Source: RGIG1828 sp045654685 (lineage in GTDB: Bacteria; Bacillota; Clostridia; UMGS1810). From it: a stretch of DNA of 47,202 nt. Both the position numbers and the translations under genes were made by a program. Positions 8,744 to 17,206 of the stretch are shown here, piece by piece. Location of the stretch: the NCBI GenBank assembly GCA_045654685.1, contig JAZONV010000011.1, positions 1 through 47,202 of the forward strand, in the 5' to 3' direction. How positions within the stretch are numbered: the stretch's first letter is position 1; each line of letters begins with the position of its first letter. Below the pieces are notes generated by a model. The model was given only the letters and a program-made list of their open reading frames with translations, was not told the DNA's origin and searched no databases.

Positions 8744-9226
8744 TTAATACGATCCGTTTCTGCCTCTTCCGCTACCTCTTTTTGATTCCATATTTCGTTT
8801 GATGTCATGCATCTTTTCATCACTTGCCTGCTTAAACTTATTGAGTTTATCTTCAAAGGACAAATCAGAATCAGAATTTGAAAACCAGCTGAATTCTTCA
8901 GGCTGCGAATGAAAATCCGTCTCCGGAAGTCTGGGAGTACGAGGTTTTTTTTCAAATCTTGGTTTGGGAGCCGGTTCAGCCTCGCCTCTTTCCTGCATTA
9001 CCTGCTTGATGGAAAGCCCAATTTTACCTTTTTTGTCTGCAGGGAGAACCTTTACATCAACTGTGTCTCCGACTTTAACATGGTCATTTATATCTTTTAC
9101 ATAAGAAGTGGAAATTTCAGAAATATGTACAAGCCCGGTTACGCCGTCGCCCAAGTCAACAAATGCTCCGAAATTTGTAATTCCCGTTATCTTTCCTGTA
9201 AGTATTTTCCCTTCCTCTACCTGCAT
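8744..9226 (-). CDS. yabR: S1-domain RNA-binding protein, YabR-like
   Basis: 160 residues. An S1 RNA-binding domain fills residues 1-75 (GKITGITNFGAFVDLGDGVTG, VHISEIS, VGDTVDVKVL), followed by a basic, Pro/Arg-rich tail ending in RGSGRGRN. It is probably a cytoplasmic RNA-associated protein. Its place directly after divIC and yabQ matches Bacillus yabR, where spoIIE follows; here no spoIIE follows and the cluster ends at this gene. The ATG is preceded by GAGG. Identity rests on the S1 domain plus synteny. Confidence 0.85.
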   Translation of the reverse strand: MQVEEGKILTGKITGITNFGAFVDLGDGVTGLVHISEISTSYVKDINDHVKVGDTVDVKVLPADKKGKIGLSIKQVMQERGEAEPAPKPRFEKKPRTPRLPETDFHSQPEEFSWFSNSDSDLSFEDKLNKFKQASDEKMHDIKRNMESKRGSGRGRNGSY

Positions 9227-9247
9227 TGTAAAATACAGCCTCCTCGT

Positions 9248-9538
9248 TTATTTATCATTGGTATTGATATATACCTTGTCTCCGGGTTCAACAAGTCCCA
9301 GAGTTTTCTTTGCGATTTTTTTGTAATTTTCATCGCTGTGCATATTGATTTTCTCTTCCTGCAACCTTTTGCTTTCTTTGGATGCCTCGGCAATCTGTTT
9401 ATTTACGACTTCAATCTGTGAGTTATACTCCCCGATTTGTCTGAATACACCAAAAAAAGCGGTGAAAACAAAATATACCACTCCTACTATCAAAAGACTC
9501 TTGCCAATATTAAATTTTTTCTTATTGGTTTTTTTCAT
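9248..9538 (-). CDS. divIC: Septum formation initiator, DivIC/FtsB family
   Basis: 96 residues from the ATG at 9538, which has GAGGG 8 bases upstream; a longer frame to 9577 lacks this. It has a short basic cytoplasmic N-terminus, one membrane segment (about 12-34, LLIVGVVYFVFTAFF), an extracytoplasmic coiled coil (YNSQIEVVNKQIAEASKESK) and the conserved DivIC end KIAKKTLGLVEPGDKVYI. DivIC/FtsB acts with FtsL and DivIB in activating septal wall synthesis. The position between yabQ and yabR is the classical Firmicute location. Confidence 0.9.
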   Translation of the reverse strand: MKKTNKKKFNIGKSLLIVGVVYFVFTAFFGVFRQIGEYNSQIEVVNKQIAEASKESKRLQEEKINMHSDENYKKIAKKTLGLVEPGDKVYINTNDK

Positions 9539-9647
9539 CTTTTTTCCCTCTGAAAGCGTAATAATTACAAAAAACAATATACACTATATCATTATATACT
9601 ATTTTTTTCAAGTTGTAAAGAATTTTTAACAAAAAAATTTAACTTTT

Positions 9648-10130
9648 TTATTTATCTTCGCATTTTTCACATCTTTTTTTCATGTTTCTCGTCTTCTGAA
9701 GGTTTTTGTGCAAAAATCCATAAAATTTCTTCTTTACAAAATCATATTTACTTGTCAGCTTTTTTATTATTATCAATATTTTATCTCTGAAAAAAACATA
9801 TATTTTCTTTAGTGAATTCATGAAAGTTATGTTGCATTTCATAATCCACGGACTTACGCTGAAATAATACATTACAGCACCCAATATAGCCCCTGCAAAC
9901 TCAAACCATCTCACGTCTCCGTCATTTCCTTTGTTTATCACATGTGTAAACATGAGAAAAATCAAAGTGCATGTTATAATATCCTGAATTGCAACCATGA
10001 GCTTCCCAAAGGTAAAACATCTTCGGCATGCTCTGAAAACATCCAATATTATACCTGACAGAAAACCGCAGATCAAAGACATTGCAAAAACCTTAATATC
10101 ATGAATTGAATCAACCGTCATTGTCCACAT
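9648..10130 (-). CDS. yabQ: Spore cortex biosynthesis protein YabQ
   Basis: 160 residues with about four membrane segments in the first 110 residues (VFAMSLICGFLSGIILDVFR, ITCTLIFLMFTHVI, FAGAILGAVMYYF) and a basic C-terminal tail. YabQ is a forespore outer-membrane protein needed for cortex formation in Bacillus. The ATG at 10130 begins one base after the yabP stop, so translation is likely coupled; a second ATG four codons on is possible. No separate ribosome binding site was seen. Confidence 0.85.
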   Translation of the reverse strand: MWTMTVDSIHDIKVFAMSLICGFLSGIILDVFRACRRCFTFGKLMVAIQDIITCTLIFLMFTHVINKGNDGDVRWFEFAGAILGAVMYYFSVSPWIMKCNITFMNSLKKIYVFFRDKILIIIKKLTSKYDFVKKKFYGFLHKNLQKTRNMKKRCEKCEDK

Positions 10131-10131
10131 G

Positions 10132-10425
10132 TTACTTGAATATCTTTGCTAAAAATGAGCCGCTGCTTTTTTTGGGTTCTGAATACTCCAGAACAACAAT
10201 CCTACCGTTGACAGTTATTTCTCCCGAATCAAGATTGAGTTTGGAAAGGTTCATTCCCTCTCCTTTTATGATAAGAATACCTTTTGATGTGTGCAAAACA
10301 ACTTCGGATTCGTTATAGCTCTCTGCGTTCTCAACTCCTGATATGCTTATCTTTGAACGGTTTTCCATAATAATATTGTGGGGCAAATCCGCTCTGACAT
10401 TTCTTATTATCTTTTTTTCGTCCAT
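10132..10425 (-). CDS. yabP: Sporulation protein YabP
   Basis: 97 residues of YabP/YqfC family type (IIMENRSKISISGVENAESY, VVLHTSKGILIIKGEGMNL, LDSGEITVNGRIVVLEYSE). Family members are sporulation proteins under late mother-cell control in Bacillus and work with YabQ. GGAGG precedes the ATG. It is next to the YabQ gene, as in Bacillus. Confidence 0.9.
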   Translation of the reverse strand: MDEKKIIRNVRADLPHNIIMENRSKISISGVENAESYNESEVVLHTSKGILIIKGEGMNLSKLNLDSGEITVNGRIVVLEYSEPKKSSGSFLAKIFK

Positions 10426-10491
10426 ATTATCTCCTCCATATAAAAGTATTAGTAATATATATGAGGATTATGGACAAATTATACACAATTA

Positions 10492-10731
10492 TTAAAGAGG
10501 CTTATACATCTCTTTTGCTTCATCTTTTAAAACATGCTCTGCAACAGAAAGAATTTCAGCCCTAAGAACTCTTTCGCCGAATGTCACTTCGATTATGTCT
10601 CCGATCTTTACATTCTGTCCGGCTTTTGCAACCTTTCCGTTTACCGTAACTTTTCCCTGGTCACAAGCCTCCTGGGCAACTGTACGTCTTTTTATTATTC
10701 TCGAAACTTTCAGGTATTTATCTATTCTCAT
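10492..10731 (-). CDS. rqcP: S4-domain RNA-binding protein RqcP (YabO/Hsp15-like)
   Basis: 79 residues, nearly all an S4 domain (MRIDKYLKVSRIIKRRTVAQ, CDQGKVTVNGKVAKAGQNV, GDIIEVTFG). In Bacillus, RqcP/YabO acts with RqcH in ribosome quality control, supporting alanine-tail synthesis on stalled large subunits. The location between the yabM-type gene and yabP matches the Bacillus order. GGAGG is present upstream. Confidence 0.88.
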   Translation of the reverse strand: MRIDKYLKVSRIIKRRTVAQEACDQGKVTVNGKVAKAGQNVKIGDIIEVTFGERVLRAEILSVAEHVLKDEAKEMYKPL

Positions 10732-10773
10732 ATTAATCCTCCGTTACAATATCAGAGGCTGACCTTTGTCATG

Positions 10774-12381
10774 CTATCTGATGATTTTTATTTTTTTACA
10801 AATCTTAACAAGTTTATCCGCTTTGGGTAAAAGCTCAATATCTTCTTCATTTATTCCCTTCATGACAACAAGAGCCAAAAGATATACAAATGCGCCCACA
10901 GCTATTGGCAATGCGGCAGACAGTAACCTTCCCATTCCCGATGTAATCGGATTTATAACAATTATAACCAATCCCATTATAAGAGCCGAAATCAAAGGCT
11001 TGAACACAAGTTCGCCAAAGGGAAATCTTATTTTCATATGGCGTTTCATATCTTTTATGTTAAGGGCAAGTATTACAATGTAGCAAACTGTTGTTCCAAT
11101 GGGTGCTCCTTTTATGTTGACTTGGGGATGAGATACCAGAAAATAATTTATGATAACTTTCAAAGCTCCACCAATCAGCATATTTTTTACAGGGACACCG
11201 GCGTTTCCGGTTGCCTGAAGAATGGCATTGGTAACAAGAACCAAAGACACAAAAACAATTCCAACAGAAAGAACCTCCAAGGTTTCGGTGGCATGTGTTC
11301 TGCCATAAACAAGATTGAGAATTGGTTGCGCCAAAAGACTCATGCCAACTGCACATGGCAAGGAGAAAAGCACGGTTATTTTCATGCTTTTGCAAGTTGT
11401 GTGAGATGCGCCGAGAGAATTTCCGGATGCAAACGCCGATGCGATTGCAGGCACAATACTGATTGTTATGGAATTAATCAAAGTTGGCGGAAGATTGAAA
11501 AGCGGAAAAGCGAATCCGGAATAGGACCCCCAGAGTTTATTTGCTTCCACCTCGGTGAATCCGCCTGCCTGAAGTCTCCTCATTATCATTGCCATATCAA
11601 TCAGGCTTGTGAGAGAAAACACCGATGCTCCGATAGTTATGGGTATTGCAATTCTTATGAGTCTTTTCAAAAGAGTACCATCAGATTCGGAAACCCCGAT
11701 TTCTTCTTCGGAAAATTGTCCTTTTCTTTTGCTTTTAACATATATAATCACAAGTGCCAGACATCCGAGAGCTGCCCCGAAGGAAACACCGAAAACTGCC
11801 CCGGCTGAAGAAAATTCTATTCCCAGACCAAGCCACTCTTTTATGGCATATGCGGCAAAAAAACCTACTGCAAGTTTACCGATTGCCTCTGCCACTTCTG
11901 ACACAGCTGTAGGAAGCATATTCTGATGTCCCTGAAAATATCCTCTGTACGCACTCATAAATGACACGAAAAGCATTGCCGGAGCTATGGCTTTTATTCC
12001 GGGTGCCGCCTGGGAATTCTTCAAAAGAACTCTCGCAAAAAATTCCGCACCAAAATAGAGGGTCAGGAACCCTATTGTTCCTATTACGCAAAGAAGTTTA
12101 AAACTTATGGATAAAATCCTCTTTACTTCATAGTTTCTTCCCTTTGCACGACTTTCCGAAACCATCTTTGAAATGGCTACGGGAATTCCGGCTGTTGCAA
12201 TTATGAACATCCATGTGTACATCTGATATGAAGTGGAAAAATATCCCATTCCCTCTTCACCCAATACATATGTAAGAGGAATTTTAAATACCGCTCCAAT
12301 CACTTTGACAAGAGCATTAGCTATTAAAAGAATTATGGCACCATGCATAAAACTTGTGCTATTTTCTCGGTTTTGTGCCAA
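10774..12381 (-). CDS. yabM: Polysaccharide/lipid flippase, YabM/SpoVB-type
   Basis: 535 residues with about 14 membrane segments, a MOP-superfamily flippase (FMHGAIILLIANALVKVIGA, KIPLTYVLGEEGMGYFSTSY, GIPVAISKMVSESRAKG). Relatives move lipid-linked wall precursors across the membrane (MurJ, SpoVB). The start is a TTG, with AAAGGTG about 10 bases before it. Synteny with yabO-yabP-yabQ favours YabM. In Bacillus the MazG-family gene yabN lies between yabM and yabO; here only 42 bases lie there and yabN is missing. A possible extended -10 (TGT-TATAAT) for the whole cluster is at 12437-12444 on the minus strand. Confidence 0.85.
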   Translation of the reverse strand: MAQNRENSTSFMHGAIILLIANALVKVIGAVFKIPLTYVLGEEGMGYFSTSYQMYTWMFIIATAGIPVAISKMVSESRAKGRNYEVKRILSISFKLLCVIGTIGFLTLYFGAEFFARVLLKNSQAAPGIKAIAPAMLFVSFMSAYRGYFQGHQNMLPTAVSEVAEAIGKLAVGFFAAYAIKEWLGLGIEFSSAGAVFGVSFGAALGCLALVIIYVKSKRKGQFSEEEIGVSESDGTLLKRLIRIAIPITIGASVFSLTSLIDMAMIMRRLQAGGFTEVEANKLWGSYSGFAFPLFNLPPTLINSITISIVPAIASAFASGNSLGASHTTCKSMKITVLFSLPCAVGMSLLAQPILNLVYGRTHATETLEVLSVGIVFVSLVLVTNAILQATGNAGVPVKNMLIGGALKVIINYFLVSHPQVNIKGAPIGTTVCYIVILALNIKDMKRHMKIRFPFGELVFKPLISALIMGLVIIVINPITSGMGRLLSAALPIAVGAFVYLLALVVMKGINEEDIELLPKADKLVKICKKIKIIR

Positions 12382-12501
12382 TTAAATCCACACCTTTCAT
12401 CGGTTATAATCACATATAACAAGTTATATTCTTTATATTATAACATATTATTTTAAAAAAAGAAATATATTTTAAATTAAAAATTTCAAAAAGGAGACAG
12501 A

Positions 12502-13953
12502 ATGAGGAAAAAACTCTTTTTCACTAATGTTGTGCAGATGGCGGCAAGTTTTCTCATTTTTAATATGTCCGGACTTTTGTATAATATTTATATATCACGA
12601 AAAATAGGAAGCATGGGAGTCGGAATATTTCATCTTATCATGAATGTATATTCCATAGGAATCAGTTTTTCGGTATCGGGAATGAGTCTCACATGCACAA
12701 GACTGCTTTCGGAAGTCCCCTTAAATCAAGGATATGCCCGAGCTGTACATATTATTAAAAAATGTTTGTCTGTTTGTATGATAACAGCTTTTATATCTTC
12801 TGCGGTGATGTTCTTTTCTGCAGAATATGTTTCCGAAACTCTCTTAGGAAACAAAAATTGTGCTTTGGGAATCAGAATTTTATCTCCTGTGCTTTTATGT
12901 GTGGCAATATCAGGGGTTATCGGAGGATACTTTACTGCTTTTGCAAAAGTGAAAGAGTGTATTTTTTCGCAATTTCTTTCAGAGGCCGTTTCATGGGGGA
13001 TTACCCTTTTGCTTACAGACCGTTTTCCTCCGGAAAAAATGTTTGTTTCTGTTATAATAGCCTCTGCCATATCAAGTGTTGTCAGAGTTTTGTCGGACAT
13101 AGTGATGTTTACGCTTTCAATAAGAAATCATATTCAGAAAAAGGGAGATACAAAAACAAAAGATGTAATAAGGCTATGCTCCCCTCTTGCCCTCGGGTCA
13201 TATCTTCGAACGGGACTTTCCGGGCTTGAAAACTTCCTCATACCAAAAAGGCTTTCTGTCGGCGGCGATGCATCATCAATTGAAACCTATGGCAAAATCA
13301 AAGGTATGAGCATGGGAATTATTATGTTTCCGTCGGTCTTCATAAGTGCTTTTTCGTCTCTTTTGATTCCTGAAATTGCAAGAAGGCATTTTGGCGGAGA
13401 GAAAAAATCTCTTGCGTATATCTCCTCTCTTTCAATGGAATATACTTTGAAATTCGGAGTTTTAATTTCTGTCATCCTATATTTTTGGGGAGATGACATT
13501 TCATCTTTCTTCTATCCCGGCAAAAATGTGGGAGAATATATAAGATTGCTTTCTTTTCTTCCCATATTTCTCTTTACCGATTCTGTGTGCGACTCAATTT
13601 TGAAAGGTCTTGACGAACAAGTATTCTCTCTTAAACTCAATGCGATTGACTCATGTTTCAGAAATATTTCAATCTTCTTTTTACTGCCTGTTCTTAAAGA
13701 AAAAGGATATATTATGATTTTATACATAAGCGAAATTTTTAATCTGACTTTCAGTTTTATGAGAATGAAAAAAAGAACAGCCATGAGTTTTCCATTTGGA
13801 AAGGCTGTTCTTATTCCCGTATTTTCTCTGTTTTTGGGAATGATAATTATTTCGCATATAAATCCCATCCCCTCAATTTTTAAAATTCTGTTTTTTTCGT
13901 GCATCTATGTGGCAGTAACCGAATTTTTGAGTGCAACTGTCAATTCACGATAA
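12502..13953 (+). CDS. SpoVB-like oligosaccharide flippase
   Basis: 483 residues with 12-14 membrane segments. The N-terminus (FNMSGLLYNIYISRKIGSMG, MNVYSIGISFSVSGMSL) and the middle (LCSPLALGSYLRTGLSGLENFLIPKRL) resemble stage V sporulation protein B and related MOP flippases that carry lipid II-like precursors during cortex synthesis. A strong AAAAAGGAGACAG precedes the ATG. It is divergent from the YabM-type gene and its last 14 bases overlap the dpaB end on the other strand. It is probably a paralogue with a sporulation role, inferred from dpaAB next door. Confidence 0.8.
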   Translation: MRKKLFFTNVVQMAASFLIFNMSGLLYNIYISRKIGSMGVGIFHLIMNVYSIGISFSVSGMSLTCTRLLSEVPLNQGYARAVHIIKKCLSVCMITAFISSAVMFFSAEYVSETLLGNKNCALGIRILSPVLLCVAISGVIGGYFTAFAKVKECIFSQFLSEAVSWGITLLLTDRFPPEKMFVSVIIASAISSVVRVLSDIVMFTLSIRNHIQKKGDTKTKDVIRLCSPLALGSYLRTGLSGLENFLIPKRLSVGGDASSIETYGKIKGMSMGIIMFPSVFISAFSSLLIPEIARRHFGGEKKSLAYISSLSMEYTLKFGVLISVILYFWGDDISSFFYPGKNVGEYIRLLSFLPIFLFTDSVCDSILKGLDEQVFSLKLNAIDSCFRNISIFFLLPVLKEKGYIMILYISEIFNLTFSFMRMKKRTAMSFPFGKAVLIPVFSLFLGMIIISHINPIPSIFKILFFSCIYVAVTEFLSATVNSR

Positions 13954-14524
13954 TCCGTGGCTGAATCTGATGACCTTCCAGAGCATTTTTTAATGTTTTT
14001 TCAATGAGTGTCATATCTGCCACAAGGGAATCCGGCTTCCCAACGGGGTCATCCTGACGGAAAGGAACAAAATATATGTTTCTTCTGACAAGAAGAGAAC
14101 CAATATTTTTGGCACTCCCTCCCAGGCCGTCGTTTGTGGAAATTGCAATAATTACGGGTTTGTTATTTCTGAGAGTTGCTTTTGCAGCCATCAGAACTCC
14201 CGAATCAGTTATGGCGCCGGATAGTTTTGCAAGAGTATTTCCCGTGCATGGGGCAATTATGAGAGCATCAAGAAACGCTCCCGGTCCTATGGGCTCTGCA
14301 TCTTTTATTGTGTGTATCACTTTTTTTCCTGTAAGATTTTCTGCTTTTTCTATGAAATCTTTTGCCGTACCGAATCTGGTGTCTGTGCTCCACGCAACCT
14401 CTGACATTATGGGGTAAACATCAGCTCCGAGTTCAATCAATTTCTCAAGTTCCGTCATAACTTTGGAAAAAGTGCAAAATGATCCCGTCAAAGCAAAACC
14501 TATCCTTTTTCCGACAAGTTCCAT
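13940..14524 (-). CDS. dpaB: Dipicolinate synthase subunit B
   Basis: 194 residues, a flavoprotein-type (UbiX/Dfp-like) subunit: KRIGFALTGSFCTFSKVMTE, DALIIAPCTGNTLAKLSGAI, KPVIIAISTNDGLGGSAKNI. With DpaA (SpoVFA) it converts dihydrodipicolinate-pathway intermediate to dipicolinic acid in the mother cell for spore core dehydration. Its start overlaps the dpaA end by 25 bases, so translation is coupled. Length is usual. Confidence 0.95.
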   Translation of the reverse strand: MELVGKRIGFALTGSFCTFSKVMTELEKLIELGADVYPIMSEVAWSTDTRFGTAKDFIEKAENLTGKKVIHTIKDAEPIGPGAFLDALIIAPCTGNTLAKLSGAITDSGVLMAAKATLRNNKPVIIAISTNDGLGGSAKNIGSLLVRRNIYFVPFRQDDPVGKPDSLVADMTLIEKTLKNALEGHQIQPRIIVN

Positions 14525-15381
14525 AGTTTTCCTTCCTTTCCCATTTCTTCTGAAATATTTCCAATGGTTTCAAGAATAATCTGTGCACCTGTGGAGGGGG
14601 AATATTTTCCGGGCAGTCCCGGGAGAAAAAGGTGGTTAACCCCAAGTTTTTTCACAGCAGATACATCTGCACCGCCCGGGTTTGAGGCAATATCTGCAAG
14701 AGGACATCCTTTTTTTATGCACTTGAGCTCATCTTCGGTAAATATGATATGAGGTATGGTATTGAAAATCACATCAAATGTCCCGAGAATCTCCTTCATT
14801 TTTGAAATGTTCAAGGCATTCATTCCAAGAACTTTTGCAAAAGCAATGTCTGATGAACGTCTTGCACACACGGTTACGTTTGCACCGAGAGACTTAAGAG
14901 TGAGAGAAAGAACCTTGGCACATTTCCCAAAACCCGTAACAAGCACATCTGCTCCCCATAGGGTGATGGGAATATGTTTCATTACAGCCTCAATTGCTCC
15001 CTCTGCTGTAGGGACTGCATTCAGATATGCAAAATCATCTCTTTTGGCATAGTCGTAAAAATTTATTCTGTCGGGAGGCAGATATTTATTTCCCACAACT
15101 CCCCCGAATATCAGAGCATCACTTCTTACATTCTCATAAATTTTCGCAAGATAGAAACACTCATCACAAAGAGGTGTGTTAACAGTTATCCCGTCTGTTG
15201 TATATGGTATGGGAAGTATTATTACATCCGCATCTTTCACTTCTTTCACAAATGAATACATATCATATGTGCCACCGGTGGCGTCAATGCCAAAGGCAAC
15301 GACTTCACAGTTCTTTTCTTTAAGAATCCGGGAAAGATATGCGAATCTTTTATCTCCCCCTATAACCAAAACTTTATTCAT
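14500..15381 (-). CDS. dpaA: Dipicolinate synthase subunit A
   Basis: 293 residues. An N-terminal nucleotide-binding-like part (MNKVLVIGGDKRFAYLSRIL) precedes a Rossmann NAD(P) domain near 145-160 (VLVTGFGKCAKVLSLTLKSL) and a dehydrogenase-like end (PGGADVSAVKKLGVNHL, LPGLPGKYSPSTGAQII). It makes dipicolinate together with DpaB. CCGGAGG lies just upstream of the ATG. The asd and dapG genes found downstream in Bacillus are absent; the dpaAB pair is the whole operon here. Confidence 0.95.
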   Translation of the reverse strand: MNKVLVIGGDKRFAYLSRILKEKNCEVVAFGIDATGGTYDMYSFVKEVKDADVIILPIPYTTDGITVNTPLCDECFYLAKIYENVRSDALIFGGVVGNKYLPPDRINFYDYAKRDDFAYLNAVPTAEGAIEAVMKHIPITLWGADVLVTGFGKCAKVLSLTLKSLGANVTVCARRSSDIAFAKVLGMNALNISKMKEILGTFDVIFNTIPHIIFTEDELKCIKKGCPLADIASNPGGADVSAVKKLGVNHLFLPGLPGKYSPSTGAQIILETIGNISEEMGKEGKLWNLSEKG

Positions 15382-15403
15382 AAATCTTGTTCCCTCCGGT
15401 TAA

Positions 15404-15412
15404 TATAATATG
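15404..15412 (-). promoter_or_regulatory. Possible sigma-K-like -10 for dpaAB
   Basis: CATATTATA on the minus strand fits the sigma-K -10 pattern CATAnnnTA and would give a very short leader to the dpaA ribosome binding site. Dipicolinate synthase genes are sigma-K dependent in Bacillus. The -35 element is too loose to confirm by eye. Confidence 0.3.
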
Positions 15413-15462
15413 CTCCATTGTGTTTGCGGGTGAATGGCAAAAACATTCTAAGAAAATTTACC

Positions 15463-15491
15463 TTGCATTATTTGTAAAAGTATGGTATAAT
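15463..15491 (+). promoter_or_regulatory. Promoter for the symporter gene
   Basis: TTGCAT, 17 bases, TATAAT with an extended -10 (TGG). GAAAGGA lies 10 bases before the ATG at 15530. Confidence 0.65.
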
Positions 15492-15529
15492 TTGCTTTAA
15501 TAATTTAACAAACGAAAGGATTTGAATTT

Positions 15530-17050
15530 ATGAACTATGAAGTACTTGCCTTTGTACTTTACTTTGTTGCAATGCTTGCAATCGGCGTTGTGTTCTTCTT
15601 CAAAAGTAAAGGCAACGGCGAAAAAGAATATTTTTTAGGCGGCAGAGCCATGGGACCATGGGTTACAGCAATGAGTGCCCAGGCATCAGATATGAGTGCA
15701 TGGCTTCTTATGGGTCTTCCCGGAAGCATTCTCGCATTCGGTCTCGGACAGGCATGGATCGGAATTGGTCTTGCAATCGGAACAATCCTTAACTGGATTA
15801 TCGTTGCAAAAAGACTGAGAAAATTCTCAAAGGCATCGGGTGATGCAATCACCATGCCTCAGTATCTTACAAACAGATTTATGGCACAGAGTCCACTTCT
15901 TAAAATTATTTGTGCAGTTGTTTTCCTTGTGAGTTTTACAATTTATGTTGCTTCAGGATTTTCTGCAGGAACAAAAGTATTCACACAGCTTTTCCCGGAT
16001 CTTGGTGAAAGTACTGCAATGATTATCTTTGCAGCAATTATCCTTGTATACACCTTCCTCGGTGGCTATAAGGCAGTATGCTGGACAGACTTTTTCCAGG
16101 GACTTCTGATGCTCGTTGCAGTGCTTGCAGTTCCAATTATGATTGTTTCAACCGGAAATACAGATTCTTCACTTCTGAGCGAGACAATAGTAAACGGCGA
16201 AGATAAATTCACATTTATAAACAGTTTCTTTTCTGCAAGCTGGAAGGAGATTGTTTCAGGTCTTGCATGGGGTCTTGGATATTTCGGTATGCCTCACATC
16301 CTCGTAAGATTTATGGCTATTGAAAAGCCCAGCATGATTAAGAAATCCACAATTGTTGCAACTGTATGGATTATTCTTGCACTTTCTGCTACAATCGCCA
16401 TTGCTTATTTGGGAAGAATGTTTATCCTCGACGGTCAGTCATTTGCAGAATATCTTCTTACCGATCCTAAAATTCAAAATCAGGAACTTATCTTTGTTGT
16501 TCTAGCAAGAAAACTCTTCCCTGCTTTTATCGGCGGTATTCTTCTTGCGGCAATTATTGCGGCTTCCATGTCTACTGCAGACTCACAGCTTCTTGTTGCT
16601 TCATCTTCATTTACAAGCGATATCTACAAGCCCCTTATCAGAAAAAATGCTTCTGAAAAAGAACTCCTTTGGGTTGGAAGAATTGTTGTTATAATTGTTT
16701 CCGTTATTGCTTTCTTCATTGCAAGCAGCAAGGGCGATACAGCAGCTGCCATTATGGATCTTGTTTCTAATGCCTGGGCACTTTTCGGTGCGGCCTTCGG
16801 TCCTGTAATTCTTCTTTCACTTTTCTGGAAGAGATTTACATATAAAGGTGCAGTTGCAGGTATAGTGGTTGGTGCCATAGTTGACATTGTATGGCTTATG
16901 TATCTTGCATCAACCGGAATTTATGAACTTCTTCCCGGATTTATTGCCGGCGGTATTGCTGCAATAATTTTCACACTCATCGACAAAAAACCTTCACAGG
17001 AAGTTGAAGCAATTTTTGAAACTGCTACAAATCCCGCAAACGACGACTAA
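15530..17050 (+). CDS. putP: Sodium/proline-type symporter (SSS family, PutP-like)
   Basis: 506 residues with about 13 membrane segments. It has the SSS features YFLGGRAMGPWVTAMSAQASDMSAWLLMG near residues 33-62, FLGGYKAVCWTDFFQG, and the sodium-site region ASMSTADSQLLVASSSF. This pattern is closest to PutP, which takes up proline with Na+. Other substrates such as pantothenate or sugars are possible in the family. It is a single-gene unit with its own promoter and a shared bidirectional terminator. Confidence 0.88.
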   Translation: MNYEVLAFVLYFVAMLAIGVVFFFKSKGNGEKEYFLGGRAMGPWVTAMSAQASDMSAWLLMGLPGSILAFGLGQAWIGIGLAIGTILNWIIVAKRLRKFSKASGDAITMPQYLTNRFMAQSPLLKIICAVVFLVSFTIYVASGFSAGTKVFTQLFPDLGESTAMIIFAAIILVYTFLGGYKAVCWTDFFQGLLMLVAVLAVPIMIVSTGNTDSSLLSETIVNGEDKFTFINSFFSASWKEIVSGLAWGLGYFGMPHILVRFMAIEKPSMIKKSTIVATVWIILALSATIAIAYLGRMFILDGQSFAEYLLTDPKIQNQELIFVVLARKLFPAFIGGILLAAIIAASMSTADSQLLVASSSFTSDIYKPLIRKNASEKELLWVGRIVVIIVSVIAFFIASSKGDTAAAIMDLVSNAWALFGAAFGPVILLSLFWKRFTYKGAVAGIVVGAIVDIVWLMYLASTGIYELLPGFIAGGIAAIIFTLIDKKPSQEVEAIFETATNPANDD

Positions 17051-17085
17051 TACATAAACTGACATTACAAATCAAAAACAACATT

Positions 17086-17132
17086 AAAAGGGTTAGTAAA
17101 AAATTCTTTCGAGTTTTTTACTAACCCTTTTT
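17086..17132. terminator. Bidirectional terminator between symporter and sugar-acid operon
   Basis: A long stem, AAAAGGGTTAGTAAAAAA paired with TTTTTTACTAACCCTTTT, around a 10-base loop. A- and T-rich arms would let it work from either side. Confidence 0.9.
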
Positions 17133-17206
17133 CTATCCTCATAGTTTCATTACACCACCACAAATACAATTGGTGATTTTCATATCCACGTATTTTTATT
17201 GTTAAA

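Noticed and set aside
8683..8955. 90-codon minus-strand frame overlapping yabR
   Set aside because: It overlaps the yabR C-terminus in another frame, lacks a ribosome binding site and has no recognisable domain.
11038..11808. Long plus-strand frame of 256 codons inside the yabM gene
   Set aside because: Antisense to a clear flippase. Its product is Cys/His-rich noise with no start site; it is a shadow frame.
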